From Chloromonas sp. AAM2 (lineage: Eukaryota; Chlorophyta; Chlorophyceae; Chlamydomonadales; Chlamydomonadaceae): DNA of 44,015 nucleotides. This document shows positions 10,995 through 22,037 of this stretch, piece by piece (the first letter of the stretch is position 1; every line of letters starts with the position of its first letter). A program made the translations under genes and the position numbers. Below the pieces are notes generated by a model. The model was not told the origin of the DNA. It was given only the letters and a program-made list of their open reading frames with translations, and ran no database searches. The stretch lies in the NCBI GenBank assembly GCA_004335635.1, contig QAXH01005696.1:1-44015 (forward strand), given 5' to 3'.

Positions 10995-13071
10995 GTAGGC
11001 TAGGGCGGTGCCCATCCCGTTCCGTGTCCTCTGACGGCTTCCCTGGTGTAAATACATATATATATAGTGACGGTTGAACACAATTGTGTTGGCTATCTTT
11101 CAGTTTTTGCACTTTGTTTTGATGCAGACACAACTCAATTTTAAATGGCCACTAGAAATGCATCAAAAAATAATGATATTGTTGACTGTTGAGAATTAGG
11201 CTGACAGTGTGTTGATTGTGGCAGTGTGTTCAAAGCATGCGTTTGAATTGTAAGTTTGCGTCATTTCTTTGTATCATTATGTTCTGTGTCTCTGGTAATC
11301 TGCCACCACTCTCAGTAGTGGCCACTGTCCCAGTATTGGCAGTCAACACCGTGCACAGTCCATACACCACATGGACAAAGTCCGGTAACTCTCCACAACA
11401 TTATACACCTCATTACTGAGTCACAAGGAACTGACATGCGACGACCATGATTGCACTGGAAAGACGAACATACACCGTCTCAGTATAAAATACCAAAATT
11501 GTCCCAGAACTGGCAAACTTTTTTTTTTCTGGCTGCAACTGACGCCCATTTGTATTCAGCTAGTCCCCTGCCCATGCAGCAACACGGGCAGGCTATGCAA
11601 GGGCACGCACCAGCAAAACCCTGTGAACTTTGATGCGCTGGTGTTGAACAGACTTTCTGTGGTCCAACCGCTCCTGGTCTCATTAGGTAGTCAAGTGTGC
11701 ACTAAATTTGGCCACTTCGGCACCAAATGCGATGACAGTGGGCTTGTTGAAGACGCGCACGCACACTGCGCACAGTCTTCTGCGGTGGTAGCGTTCAGTT
11801 GTTGGTGATCGGTCATCCACTAAATGTAATGATGATGATGTTGATGGTCATCCACTCAAGCGTTGGGTCATCGGTTCAGTGCGTTCAGGGCAGAGGTCAG
11901 AGGCAACATGAACAGAGACAACTGGTTGACAAGACACTTGCTCACTGTGCGCTACTGTAGTGTGTTCTTCTGCGTAACTTCCCGTTTGGTAGCCTCAGTG
12001 GCTTCAGGCCCTCGTTCTGCTCGCACAGAGCGTCTCAGCTCGCTTTAAGCACATCATCAGGTAGTTCGTAATGCGTCATTCCAAAAGGTGCTTCCGCTCT
12101 GAGGCTGGCTCGCTAGACCCAGAACAGAAACCTTGCCCAATCTTGCCCACCCTGTTCGGTCTTGTCGCGTTCATTGAGAAAGCCGGCTGTGTTTATAGGA
12201 AGATGGAAGAGTACTATTGCTTATGGTCAAGCATTCGAGGGTCAATTTGCAGCATGATTGGGGCAGTTCAGGTCACCCAGGTGACCACTTTCAAAACATT
12301 CGCTGATAAGGGGTCAAAAGTCAAATTGCTCGTCACAACAGACAGCTCCTACTGCAGTCTCCAGGTTCCCTGACGAGACAGAACAAGGTGCCATGTGCAG
12401 TGCGCGAAGAAGCTGCCGAGGAAGCGGGTTTCCTCTTCCGAGCCGACGCATGGTGCTGTGTGCGTTGTGGGCCAGGCCAAGAAGCAAACTGCCATCTGGC
12501 CTATCTCAAGCGCCAGCAATTGTGTTCACAACACGCACGGCGGCGTCCGTGACAGCGCCAGTTTGCATGGGTGGTTGTCACATGTTAAAGAGACAGCACA
12601 GCGGACACACTGCTTTTACAAGGCACACATTGTCGGCAGTGCAAACCTGCACCGCTGCATATTGCCGCAGCTAGCCCCTGCGACAGTGCCTTCCGGCTTT
12701 CTCAGACCGCGCGTCGGACGCCAAGGACTGACGTCAGCTCTTGCCGCACCCGTCGCAGCCGTCGACCTGGTCTGCCAGAACCGTGTTTGGCAAGCACAAA
12801 GCGTCTGCCTGTCCGTAAATCAGCACTGAGTGTATTAGATAAGCCAATGACGTAATCACCAGTGCTTACATTGATTACTGTCACAAAGGATCATCCCAGC
12901 GGCAGGCAAACTCCGGCAATGCAACACACGCCAGCGATTGCCAGAGAACCGTGCCGTAGCTTCTGAGTCTCATCCTGAGTCAGGATCCCTGGCGGACAGT
13001 CTGCGGGTTGCCGACGCATGCGATTGGTGCGCCGTCGTTGACTTACCACCAGCATACACTTCCTTAGTGAG
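10995..13071. other. Intergenic stretch upstream of the P450 gene
   Basis: No gene supported. The sequence just after the gap (to about 11047) contains the block ggctagggcggtgcccatcc then cgttccgtgtcctctgacgg, shared in part with 944-962 and with 30169-30200. A motif B copy lies at 11499-11529. A 144-codon frame at 12395-12829 and an overlapping Cys-rich frame show no family resemblance. The final bases before 13072 are presumably the P450 promoter and 5' UTR. Confidence 0.45.
11499..11529 (+). repeat. Dispersed motif B, copy 3
   Basis: AATTGTCCCAGAACTGGCAA followed by ACTT and a run of T. It is almost identical to copy 1, including the bases just upstream of TCCCAG. Confidence 0.85.
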
Positions 13072-16000
13072 ATGCAGCTCCATGACTGGTGGGCAACTAT
13101 GGTGCCCATCAATAGTATGATGTCCACTCAGGGACAAGCCGTCATCGGCGGTGGTCTCGTAATCGTCTTCGCGCTGGCCATATGGTTGCGGTCTCGGTAC
13201 CGGTAAGCGCCTGTCAATCTAGCGTGACCTTTTGTTAAATTGGTGTTAGGGGCCTTTCACGCCGTAGTAAGTAGTAAATGGCTCGTGGCCCAACAGCATT
13301 GCCTGCATACTGTGCGTCCGCATACTGTTTGTGGCCAAGTCAGCCTAACCAACATTCCCTCATTTAGCTGGGGCTGTCCAGCTACGCAGTCAAGAGTTTT
13401 GACCCCAGAACATTACCGCTGCCTACCTTCGCAGGCGTTCACTGTTGGACTTGCCGATTATTCCTGGCCCAGCGAAAGAGGGACTGCCCCTCCTGGGGAA
13501 CATGCTACAGCTTGTGCGGCCTGACTTTCATCGCCTGGTGCTGGAATGGGCCAATCGGTGCGGAGGGAAGAGCCTGGTCAGAAAGGGGCGGGCAGCAGAT
13601 AGGATGACACGTGACCCAGCAGTGATGGGCTGAGAGTTCATAGCCTATGAAGGGTGTGCACGACACAGCAGGCCCCTTATCTAGGGGCCACTGTAAGCAA
13701 CTCTGTTTTCAGCTTGTTCAAATGTAAACATCGCTGCCAACTCGGGGAGGTGTCCATCTCGTGCCTCCTCCATGTAAACAGATACGTGAGCACATCCCCA
13801 CTCCCTGGTGCTGGTATAGGTACGGCGGCATCTTCCGCGTGCGTGCCCTGTGGTTTGACGGGCTGGTGGTGACCGATCCCCAAGCCATGGCCACCATATG
13901 CGGCAGGGGCGAGGGAGCCCTGGACAAAGCCTCTCTGGTCTACATGCCCATTAACCAGGTGTGCAAGTGGTGTATACAAGTGTCTGGTGTGGTGCAAGGT
14001 AAGGCAGGCGGACGCCGGGTATTCAGGCCAGGGCCAAGAGGTGGAAACGATGAGACAGATACACGACAAATTTCAACTATTAATGGCGCAATGAGTTAGT
14101 ATTGAGCAACTCAAAAGCTAGCATCAGGTGGACACATTGATGTGTTGAGCTGTGCCTTGTGCTGTTCCTACTTCCCGTCCTGGCTTGGTTCTTATGCCAC
14201 ATCAAGCGGCTGCACGTGAGGCCTGTAATCACGCGCCATTTGGTGCTGGATGACCAACGCTACTCTCAAAACAGCGGTCATGTCTGTATGTGCTTGCACG
14301 TCACAGCATGTGCCGTTATGCATGACGCTCTTTGCTCCACGTCTTCTTCAGTGGTCACATCACATACTTGTACATAAGCTTTGGCGTCGCTTCTGCTGTC
14401 ACGCATTATGTGGTTGCTCCTGGTTTGGTTCCTTGCCTCAGATGTGCAGCCCTCGTAGCCACCCCAACCTGCTGACCAGTGCGGCTGACCCCGCATGGCG
14501 GGCCGTGCGCAAGGCCGTGGCGGTCGCATTCAGCGTGCAGAACATACGCAAGAAGTTCCCGGTGGGTCAAGAGTCGGTGTTGTTTGCATGGGGCCTAGAT
14601 CGTGTGCAGGAAGCAGGGAAGGACGAATAGCTGGGTGGACGTGGTTTGTGGACTCTAGTGACCGCGAGCAGACACACCAGTGTGCTGCCAGTGTACGCGG
14701 TGAGCGATTACAAACAGACCCGCCTTCTCGTGTTGCTGGTGAGTTGCTGCAGTGTGCATGTAGTGTGGAAAGTGGTAAGGCCGTGGGCTTGTGCGCCTGG
14801 GTGAGGTGCATGATGATGAGTATTGTTGGACAGTCTGGCTGCACTGAAGTCATGGTGATTGTGAATGCACCGGTACTTTGCTTGTCTCACTTGCACGCCC
14901 ATTCACTGCGTGCGGACACGCGCACTGCAGGTCATCCGGGGCTGCTCCCAGCAGCTGATCGACCAGCTGATTCATTTGAGCGAGCAGGCCATGGCGGAGA
15001 AACGCCCGCCGCTGACTGTGGACGTGGATCAGTGTGCTCTGCGGGTCACTCTTGACGTCATAGGAATGGTAAGGGTCACTCTTGATGTCATAGGAATGGT
15101 TACTGTTGACGGCCCATGGGTTGCGGTACGTCGAGCCCAAACATCAGTTGCACAGGAAAGCCTTGGTTTCATAGGGTTGAGAACGCAATCGAATTGCATC
15201 GGGTGCAGGGTTGTCAGAATTCCTATCTGGTTTCCTGTCTTGGCAGGAAAGCCTGCGCCTAGGCCCTTGCTTTTCCTGCCCTGGCAGGAATACCCCTTAC
15301 AAAATTTAGTATCTGGGCAAAGCGGTGCAAATCACTTGAGAACCATACAAGATTACATAACTCGTCATCTCCATCATCAGCAGGCATTGCCAACACAGGC
15401 AAAACATTTGACTCCTCCGCCTTGTCTGCCGACACTTCATCCAATGTCTTGGGCTGTAGGCTGACCTGATCCCAATCCTCATCATCACCACTGCTACCTT
15501 CACCCTCTGATAGCACGTCGTCCATGCCAGACAATTCATTAGGGCATCAGAATCACCGTCAGACTCGTGCGCACGCTTGGGCGACATTTCCAGCGCGAAT
15601 GACAGTGGCATTGTGACGGCCAAAGATACTTGTCCGTGCCACTGTCATTCGCTCCGTAAAATGTCCGCTCCGAAGCCACCCAGGTGGGGTAAAAGCCGGT
15701 ACGACTCACAAACTCCTGCCATGGACATCCTGCACATCCTCCTCAAAGATCTCCTGCCCGAGCGGCAAAAACCGGCCAGTTGGACCCCCTTGCTCCTTCT
15801 GTCCCCGCAGGACGTTGTAGGGGTTCGGTTGAACTTTTCCTGCCTGTATGAGCCCAACCCCTCAAAATCCTGGCTCCAGTCCTGGCGGAACCATCCTAAT
15901 CGGGTACAGGTCTGATGCGCCGTGTTGTTACCTTGCAGTCGAACTTCCAAGGATTGACCCATGATTTCCTCTTGATTGATTTGCCTTGGCTGCAAGCGTG

Positions 16001-19000
16001 CAGGCTGGCTTTGGCCACGACTTTGGCTGCGTCAAGCCTCCATTGCAAGTCATGCAGCCCGCCCCAAGGACCCATGTGCTGCGTGTTCTCCCGCGCTGCT
16101 TCACTGAAGTGGGTACATGAGGGTGATGGCACGGAAGGCGATGGCATGGGGCGCTACAAGCGGTTTCTGCAAGCTTGCCATGCCTGTTCCAATTGCATGC
16201 GGCTTCTGGAAGATCGGCAACTGCCTAGGAGCGATGTGACTTCCCAAGCATTTGCATGAAGTTCACCTTCCAAGTCACAGACTGCAGGTTCCTGCACCCA
16301 TCTGTCCGGCAGCTGAACAAAGGGGTGAACATGTCACACGTCTTACGAAGGTCGCAACTGCAGGTCATGCTGCGGTTGGCCAACCCTTTCCGCGCGGTGG
16401 CACCTGAAAGGTTCAAGTCTGGACACAAGGGTGAGCCGGGACGACTGAGACTGAAGCAGACTGGCGATCAAAACGGGCGTGGGTCTCGTTTTGCCACAAT
16501 TAACTTGTCGTCATTCCAGCATTTGATAATGTGTTTGTTTTGTGCGTTTCCTGCATGCTGATCTATTGCTGCCCATGCTCTCGGACTGTGGCTACAGGAG
16601 AGCAGTCCTTCGCAGACTTCCAGCGAGAAATGCGCGTCCTGCTGCGCCGCTGCCTGCTGCGCCCCACGCCGCCTGCCGCCGATGATGTCTCGATCGGAGC
16701 ACAGCTGTGGCGGGCGTACCACGAGCAAAAGCCCTCGCCGCCACCACCGGCTCCTCAAGCCAAAAAGGGGAGTGCTGGCCGCGTCAACGGATTCGACGAG
16801 AAAACGCCGCAACCCGTTACCAGTGCCCCTGCAGGGGACGAAGCGAATGACGAAGAGGACGACGAAACGGCTGGTGGACTGCTGCCACCTGCGCTCACGT
16901 GGCTACAAAGGTTGGAAAACCGCTCGGCGCAGGTGCGCATGCCTCGGATTCGCACCGCGCGCTGGCGTTTGACTGAATGCGAAAGCAAGACAAGCTGAAG
17001 TCTGGAGGGCCACTTTATTCAGAACTGCATGCAAGTTCTCCAAGGTCATTTGAAACTGCATGACAGTTCGCGTTGCGCAATAGATCGTGTTAAATGGTCA
17101 TGTTGCGTGCTGCAGCTGCTAGCTTCTATGCGCAACAAAGACCTCAGGATCTCCAAGGCTGGCGCGGTGTGCGCCGAGCGCATCCTCAGCGAGATTGGCA
17201 TCCTTTTTATCGAGGTAGTGGCCTTTCTTGAGTGTAGGTAGTGTTTGAATGATAGCAATTCTTTATGAAAATCTGTGGGCAGCCATACTAGGTTACGTTG
17301 TCTTGCAAAGTAAAAGCAGCGCTCAACAAGTGACGTGCGACATAAGACACTGTGCCCAGGCTGCCCAGGCTGGCGCAGTGATGTTGGCCTTGGTCGCATG
17401 GTCCTATCTTTTCAAAAAGACAACTTTTGGCTCTGTGCAGGGTTTTGAGACTACGGGCCACACCATCTCGTGGACCTTGTACAACATCAGCACAACGCCA
17501 GGTACATGCGGTAAACATCGAGCGCGTTTCAGCCAGTGCTTAGCTTGTGCGCCTACAACTGCCTAGTCGGTGCACCTCTCAACATGTCAATTTACGTCAT
17601 CGGGGTCAGCCTGCACATGCTACGATCTTGTTGCGCAGGAGTGCAGGAGTGCATTGCAGAGGAGCTTGAGAGCCTGGGGCTGCTAGTCACAAGTGCTGCA
17701 AAGGGTGAGTTGAAGTGATCGTATTGAGTTAAGAACAGCTTGCCGTGGCAACTGCTCATGGCTTGAAGCCCATGGCAAGTGTCTGGGAAACAAGACGTCA
17801 GGTGCGGCCATTGAAGCGTGGTAGTTGCCTGAGCATTTGCTGTGGGCATGCATGCAATCCTATCTTGACAAGCATTCCAGTGCTTGTGCTGCCCTCCTCG
17901 CAGTTCCTCCGATGCAGGTGGAGGTGGAGACCCTCCCCCGCCTGGTCTACCTGGCAGCATGCGTCAAGGAGGCTATGCGCATGCTGCCCGTGGTCAGCGT
18001 CATGGGCAGGTAGGTCATTCGATTGAATTTCTGCTGCTTCGATCGCGACCGGGCCGGAGCCCAGCAGATGTCAAGGCGATGCGCGTTGTACCCTTATCGT
18101 GTCCTTGCCATCGTAGTCCATTGAAGCATCGGCCTTTCAAACTTCAAGCCCCTGTTTGAATCTGTTGACTCTATTGATTCACCCGTTGAATTGGGCCCCC
18201 GAGATTTGTGCGACCCTGAACTAGAGATTCGTTTGCTGCGTTGTGTTAGTTGAGCATGTGAATATGTGCGTAATCACAGGGTTGTGGGCCCAACGCCTAC
18301 CCGCGTTGGTCCTTACCTCGTACCCGCTCGGACGCCGGTGGCCATTCCCCTTTTCGGCCTCCAGAATAGCGACGCCAACTGGGAGAGACCACACGACTTC
18401 ATTCCTGAGCGATGGCTCAAGGTACAAAGGATCAGCGTGCATGTAATGTCAGCGCGACACTTTTATGCTCATGCGTTTGTCACGGTCATGTCACGCTACT
18501 TTTGACTGCCACCTGCTTTCATCTGCCAGGTTCCAATTGAGACCTACGTGGTGGGAAGTGTGCCCTCGCTGAGCGACTGCAAGGCGGCGATTCGCCATCG
18601 TTTGCTGCACGTTCATGGTGGCAGTGAAAACCGCAGCCACAAAACGGGTACAGATGATGATAAAGTGGCGCTGCAGGGCGATGGTGTCAAGGTGCAGGGC
18701 GACAAGGCTAACAGTGATGGTGTCAAGCGCGACGGTGATGGCGTCCATACTGACGATGTTAGCAGCGGCAATGGCTGCAAAGTCCACGATTCTGGAAAGG
18801 GTGGCTCTGCGCCCCAGGTAAGGCATGCTCAAAAAAAGCAAGCGCGTGCTATGGAATTCAATGGGAGGAACTGTTAGGGCAGCTAGCGCTGCATGATCAG
18901 GTTCGGGCGATGTAATCTCGCTGGCTTCCGCCTCCGCTGCCTCACGGCAGCACTTCAGCTAGTCCTCTTGTAATTACTGAGTTTGTCAACAACGTGGCTG

Positions 19001-19420
19001 CAGGTGCGCTTTGCTCCATTCTCCGAGGGCCCGCGCAACTGTGTGGGTCAAACTCTGGCGAAGATCGAGGTCATGTCGTTCCTGGTGCTGCTGCTAAGTA
19101 ATTTCAGAGTGGAACTGGCGCCAGAGGTGAGGGACATTGAGTGTTGCAAGCCAGGAGTGAGGTTGACTGTTATGAACGAGCGGCCAGAACCAGCAAGTGT
19201 TTTGTTTTGGTTGACACACGCTATCCTGATGAGATGGAACAAACATGAGAGAGCTCTTAATTTAATAGCCCTGTCGAGTCATTAATCCGTCAGTCCATCC
19301 TTTTATGTGCAGATGGGCGGGCGTCCCGGCATCCGCGCTCGTGAGAGCACCCACCTGACCTTACAGACCAAGGGCATCGCGGGCATCCGCATGCTGCTGC
19401 ACCCGCGCTGGGGTACATGA
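13072..19420 (+). CDS. Cytochrome P450 monooxygenase, 16 exons, about 696 aa
   Basis: Heme-thiolate monooxygenase, probably ER- or envelope-anchored; the substrate is unknown. Exons: 13072-13202, 13435-13557, 13820-13958, 14442-14561, 14931-15068, 16004-16048 (3' border uncertain), 16364-16430, 16598-16932, 17116-17214, 17441-17501, 17639-17704, 17904-18009, 18280-18421, 18530-18817, 19004-19126, 19313-19420. Landmarks: an N-terminal membrane anchor (about 23-39, AVIGGGLVIVFALAIWL); a proline hinge (LPIIPGPAKEGLPLLGN); helix C W150-xxx-R154; AGFGHDFG; helix I GFETTGHT (about 400-407); helix K E464-A-M-R467; PERW (519-522); and heme loop FSEGPRNCVG with Cys633. The protein is much longer than the usual 500 residues because of two insertions. 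One is a Pro/Glu/Asp-rich segment in exon 8 (between helices F/G and I). The other is a 96-residue Asp/Gly/Lys-rich segment forming exon 14, between PERW and the heme loop. All joins keep frame. The family (CYP number) cannot be assigned without a search. Confidence 0.92.
15043..15100 (+). repeat. 30-bp tandem duplication across the P450 exon 5 splice donor
   Basis: The block gggtcactcttgaygtcata plus ggaatggt occurs at 15043-15070 and again at 15073-15100, an exact 30-bp period with one mismatch (C/T). The first copy contains the last codons of exon 5 and the GTAAGG donor. The second copy repeats them with a weaker GTTACT donor. Using the second donor would add ten residues in frame. Confidence 0.9.
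15259..15660 (-). other. Intron 5 insert with acidic antisense frames and a 16-bp inverted repeat
   Basis: The 935-bp P450 intron 5 holds two overlapping minus-strand frames. If joined with one frame change they would encode a short acidic protein beginning MSPKRAHESDGDSDALM and continuing with SEGEGSSGDDEDWD. An inverted repeat (gcgaatgacagtggca and its complement, about 15594-15610 and 15637-15652) lies at its 5' end. The acidic start resembles the N-termini of some piggyBac-type transposases, but no catalytic region is visible. This is a guess; it could be chance frames in an intron. Confidence 0.25.
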
Positions 19421-22037
19421 AAAGCAATCAGGATCAGACAGGACGCCATGTCTCGCACAGTTGCGTTGATAGGCACCCGTAGTCTGCTATGGCACACGGC
19501 AGCACATTGAGAGTGGCGTTGCGCGGACAGGGCAGCCTGTCAAGGGTGTTTGGCTGTACATACACAGTGGCAGCTCCCAGTAACCCACAGCATCTGAAAT
19601 TGGCTGCGAGACAGGGCAGAACATCGGGTGTTGCGTTGTGGGGTGGATTGGAGCAGTGTGTGCAGCCAGAGGAGGTGAAATGTGCGTTGCATGGCATGCA
19701 GGCCAGTGCAGGCTCAAATGCATGTTGGCAGCTGCAAGGTGCGAACGACAAGGGCGGGTGGCACTTGCACAGAAAGGCAAAGGCGGGCGCAAACCTGATG
19801 AACAGTACAAGGCAAATCTACACCATCCAAACAGCAGAAAACTGCATTGCACGAAGGGATGGAAGCTTTGTGTTTCCAAACAGGACGAAGCACAAGATGG
19901 AGTTGACCAGAACAAGCATGTGCGGAAAGGGAAATGAAAGAGAGGTTGCTGGCTGTGAAGCAAGCAGGGAGAGTCGACACGTTGGAAACGTTGGGTCAAT
20001 ACCACTGGAGCCGGGTTTTGTTTTTTTGGCTGAGGTAGTCTTGTTACAAAGGAGTGTGCCGGGCTGATGAAAGGATGTCCATGTGGATGTGTGTGTGTGT
20101 GTGTGTGTCGGGGGTGGGGGATTCTGGGCAGTGCACATTGCAACTTTGCAGGCAAGCCTAAGAGAGTTGCCAGATTTTGGCAGGCAAGCCAAGAAGTTTT
20201 CCAAGCAACCACTGCGGACCTGAGAGGGTCAATGAGCGCTGTGCTTATGTAAACGTGGCTCCCGGGTTCATTTGCCTGATCCCAACCCTGACGTGTGAAT
20301 CATTCAACACAACATGATGGGGCCTGGTTTGGACGCTCTCTATCTAATCGCCCCAGCCTTGTTACCAGCGGGCTGTGCTATGCCACAGGTCTCAACTAAG
20401 TTTAAAATCTGGTGAATTATGCTATTGTGCGACATTGAACTTATTGCTTTGCAAGCCATGTGTCTTTCATTCCAATTTGACTGCAAACGTTCAAAGTCAA
20501 TGCTGACTTAGCGTGCGGCTGGTACTTGCCCACGTGCTTTGTTTGGGGGGCAGCTCGCATTTCCACCCCAGCTCGTGCTTCATGTGCATTAAATCTGACA
20601 GGCAACATGGTTGTTTGGTTGGAGCCCAGAACCCAGTTGTTACTCACCGAAGATAGCCAATTGTTGCACACAACGTTCCTGCCAGTCACAAACATTGCCA
20701 CAGTGCCTGGGCAGCCCGCCTTTTGATTATTGCACCTGTCAAGTGTGTGCATTGGACTTTGGACAGACGAGGACATTGATGTCCTGTCTAGGCAGGTTGC
20801 TTGCGTTAATCGAGTCCAGCATTGCAATTTCAGATGTTGCAGGAGGACAGCATTGCACACGAGGCTTGCTCTGTACAAATGTTTGCTGGGAGCTTCAATC
20901 AGTCGAATGATTTGTTCCCAGGTGTTTGACAAGAGCAGCATTGCACATGACACTTTCCAATTGCATAAAATTTTAACCAAGCGGCTGACAAACGTTCTGC
21001 GTCTGGCCCGATGTCCCAGTTTCCCAAAGACCAAGACCAAGACCACCAAGACCCGAGTCGATATGTACTCTCTTCGGGAAAAGACCCGTTATCCCGACAA
21101 AAAGACAAGCATTCTAAGAGTAAATTGATCTTGCTCCTTGAATAGGAACACTAGGCGTGCGTTCACTGCTCGTCTGAAATGCATGCATCACGATTGATCA
21201 AGAAAGCCAAGCCGAGTGGGAATGCCCATTCAACGAAAGGAAGGAAAAGCAATGTGGTGTGGTTCTGCCAGTTTGTGGCTGGCCAATCTCTATGATGTCC
21301 GACACCACAATGTGACTTGTGAAAGGGCTGCAAGATGTTAGTGGTGGGCTGCTAGGTCGTTCAAGGTAGGCCAGGTAGGCCACTTTGATTAGTTGCGCAT
21401 GTGGATAATGGTTGTGTTGGCTTGCCTGAACACATACTGTTAGGCTCCTGGTCTGGTGTTCTGATAACCAACCGCCTCCCGGCCAGACCTGTCCAGGCCC
21501 CGTCAGTTCTCCGCACTAGCGGCGTATCTCTGAGCTTGAAGCCGCACCCGCCTGCAAATGGAGAGGAAGAGACAGAGAGGAACGATAGTAAACCGCAGCA
21601 GCTTGACATGGGTGCTGCAGTACGTAGCGGTAGCGATTGGTGCACATGCGTGTAACCGCAACGTGCAACGCAAGTAAACACAACAAGGCTGCCCACCCCT
21701 AGACCCGTGCCAACACAGAGATCTGCCAGCTATCTTGAGACACTGAGCCGATAAATCAAACCCAAACCACAGTCAGTGTTGCTCTGATGTCCGCCGGCTG
21801 CCCTACCACGGCCTGTGTGTGCTGCTTGCTCAGCGCCCGCTAACTGCCACACTTTTCGGTTTCTTTGGTCCCTTGCATCCTGCCTTGGCACCTGCTTGTC
21901 AGGCGCTTGCGGCCTGTGCTGCTGGCTCGCCTGCCACAGTTTTGGGCCGGCTACCATGTCCAGTCCCCGCAGTCCAGCACATATCAGCCTATTGCAATCA
22001 CCCTTAGCCTGGGCCAACACTTCACCGCTCCCTTGTC
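19421..22037. other. Intergenic stretch between P450 and UBC9 genes (convergent 3' ends)
   Basis: Holds the 3' UTRs of two convergent genes. Between about 19480 and 19660 a roughly 95-bp block is imperfectly duplicated. The minus-strand translation shows NATLNVLPC and NATPDVLPC at equivalent points. A GT microsatellite lies at about 20085-20109. The long minus-strand frame through 19487-20212 crosses this microsatellite and shows no family features. No RNA gene recognised. Confidence 0.4.
20085..20110 (+). repeat. GT microsatellite
   Basis: A run of about 12 GT units followed by a G-rich stretch, in intergenic sequence. Confidence 0.9.

Noticed and set aside
10497..11133. Frames through the N run
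   Set aside because: They consist mostly of unknown residues across the assembly gap.
12395..12829. 144-codon frame and overlapping Cys-rich frame (CCVRCGPG)
   Set aside because: Too short and unlike any zinc-finger family I can name; no splice partners found. Could be transposon debris, but not supportable.
19487..20212. 241-codon minus-strand frame
   Set aside because: It runs through a CA microsatellite (THTHTH) and a duplicated non-coding block, with no family features and no partner exons.
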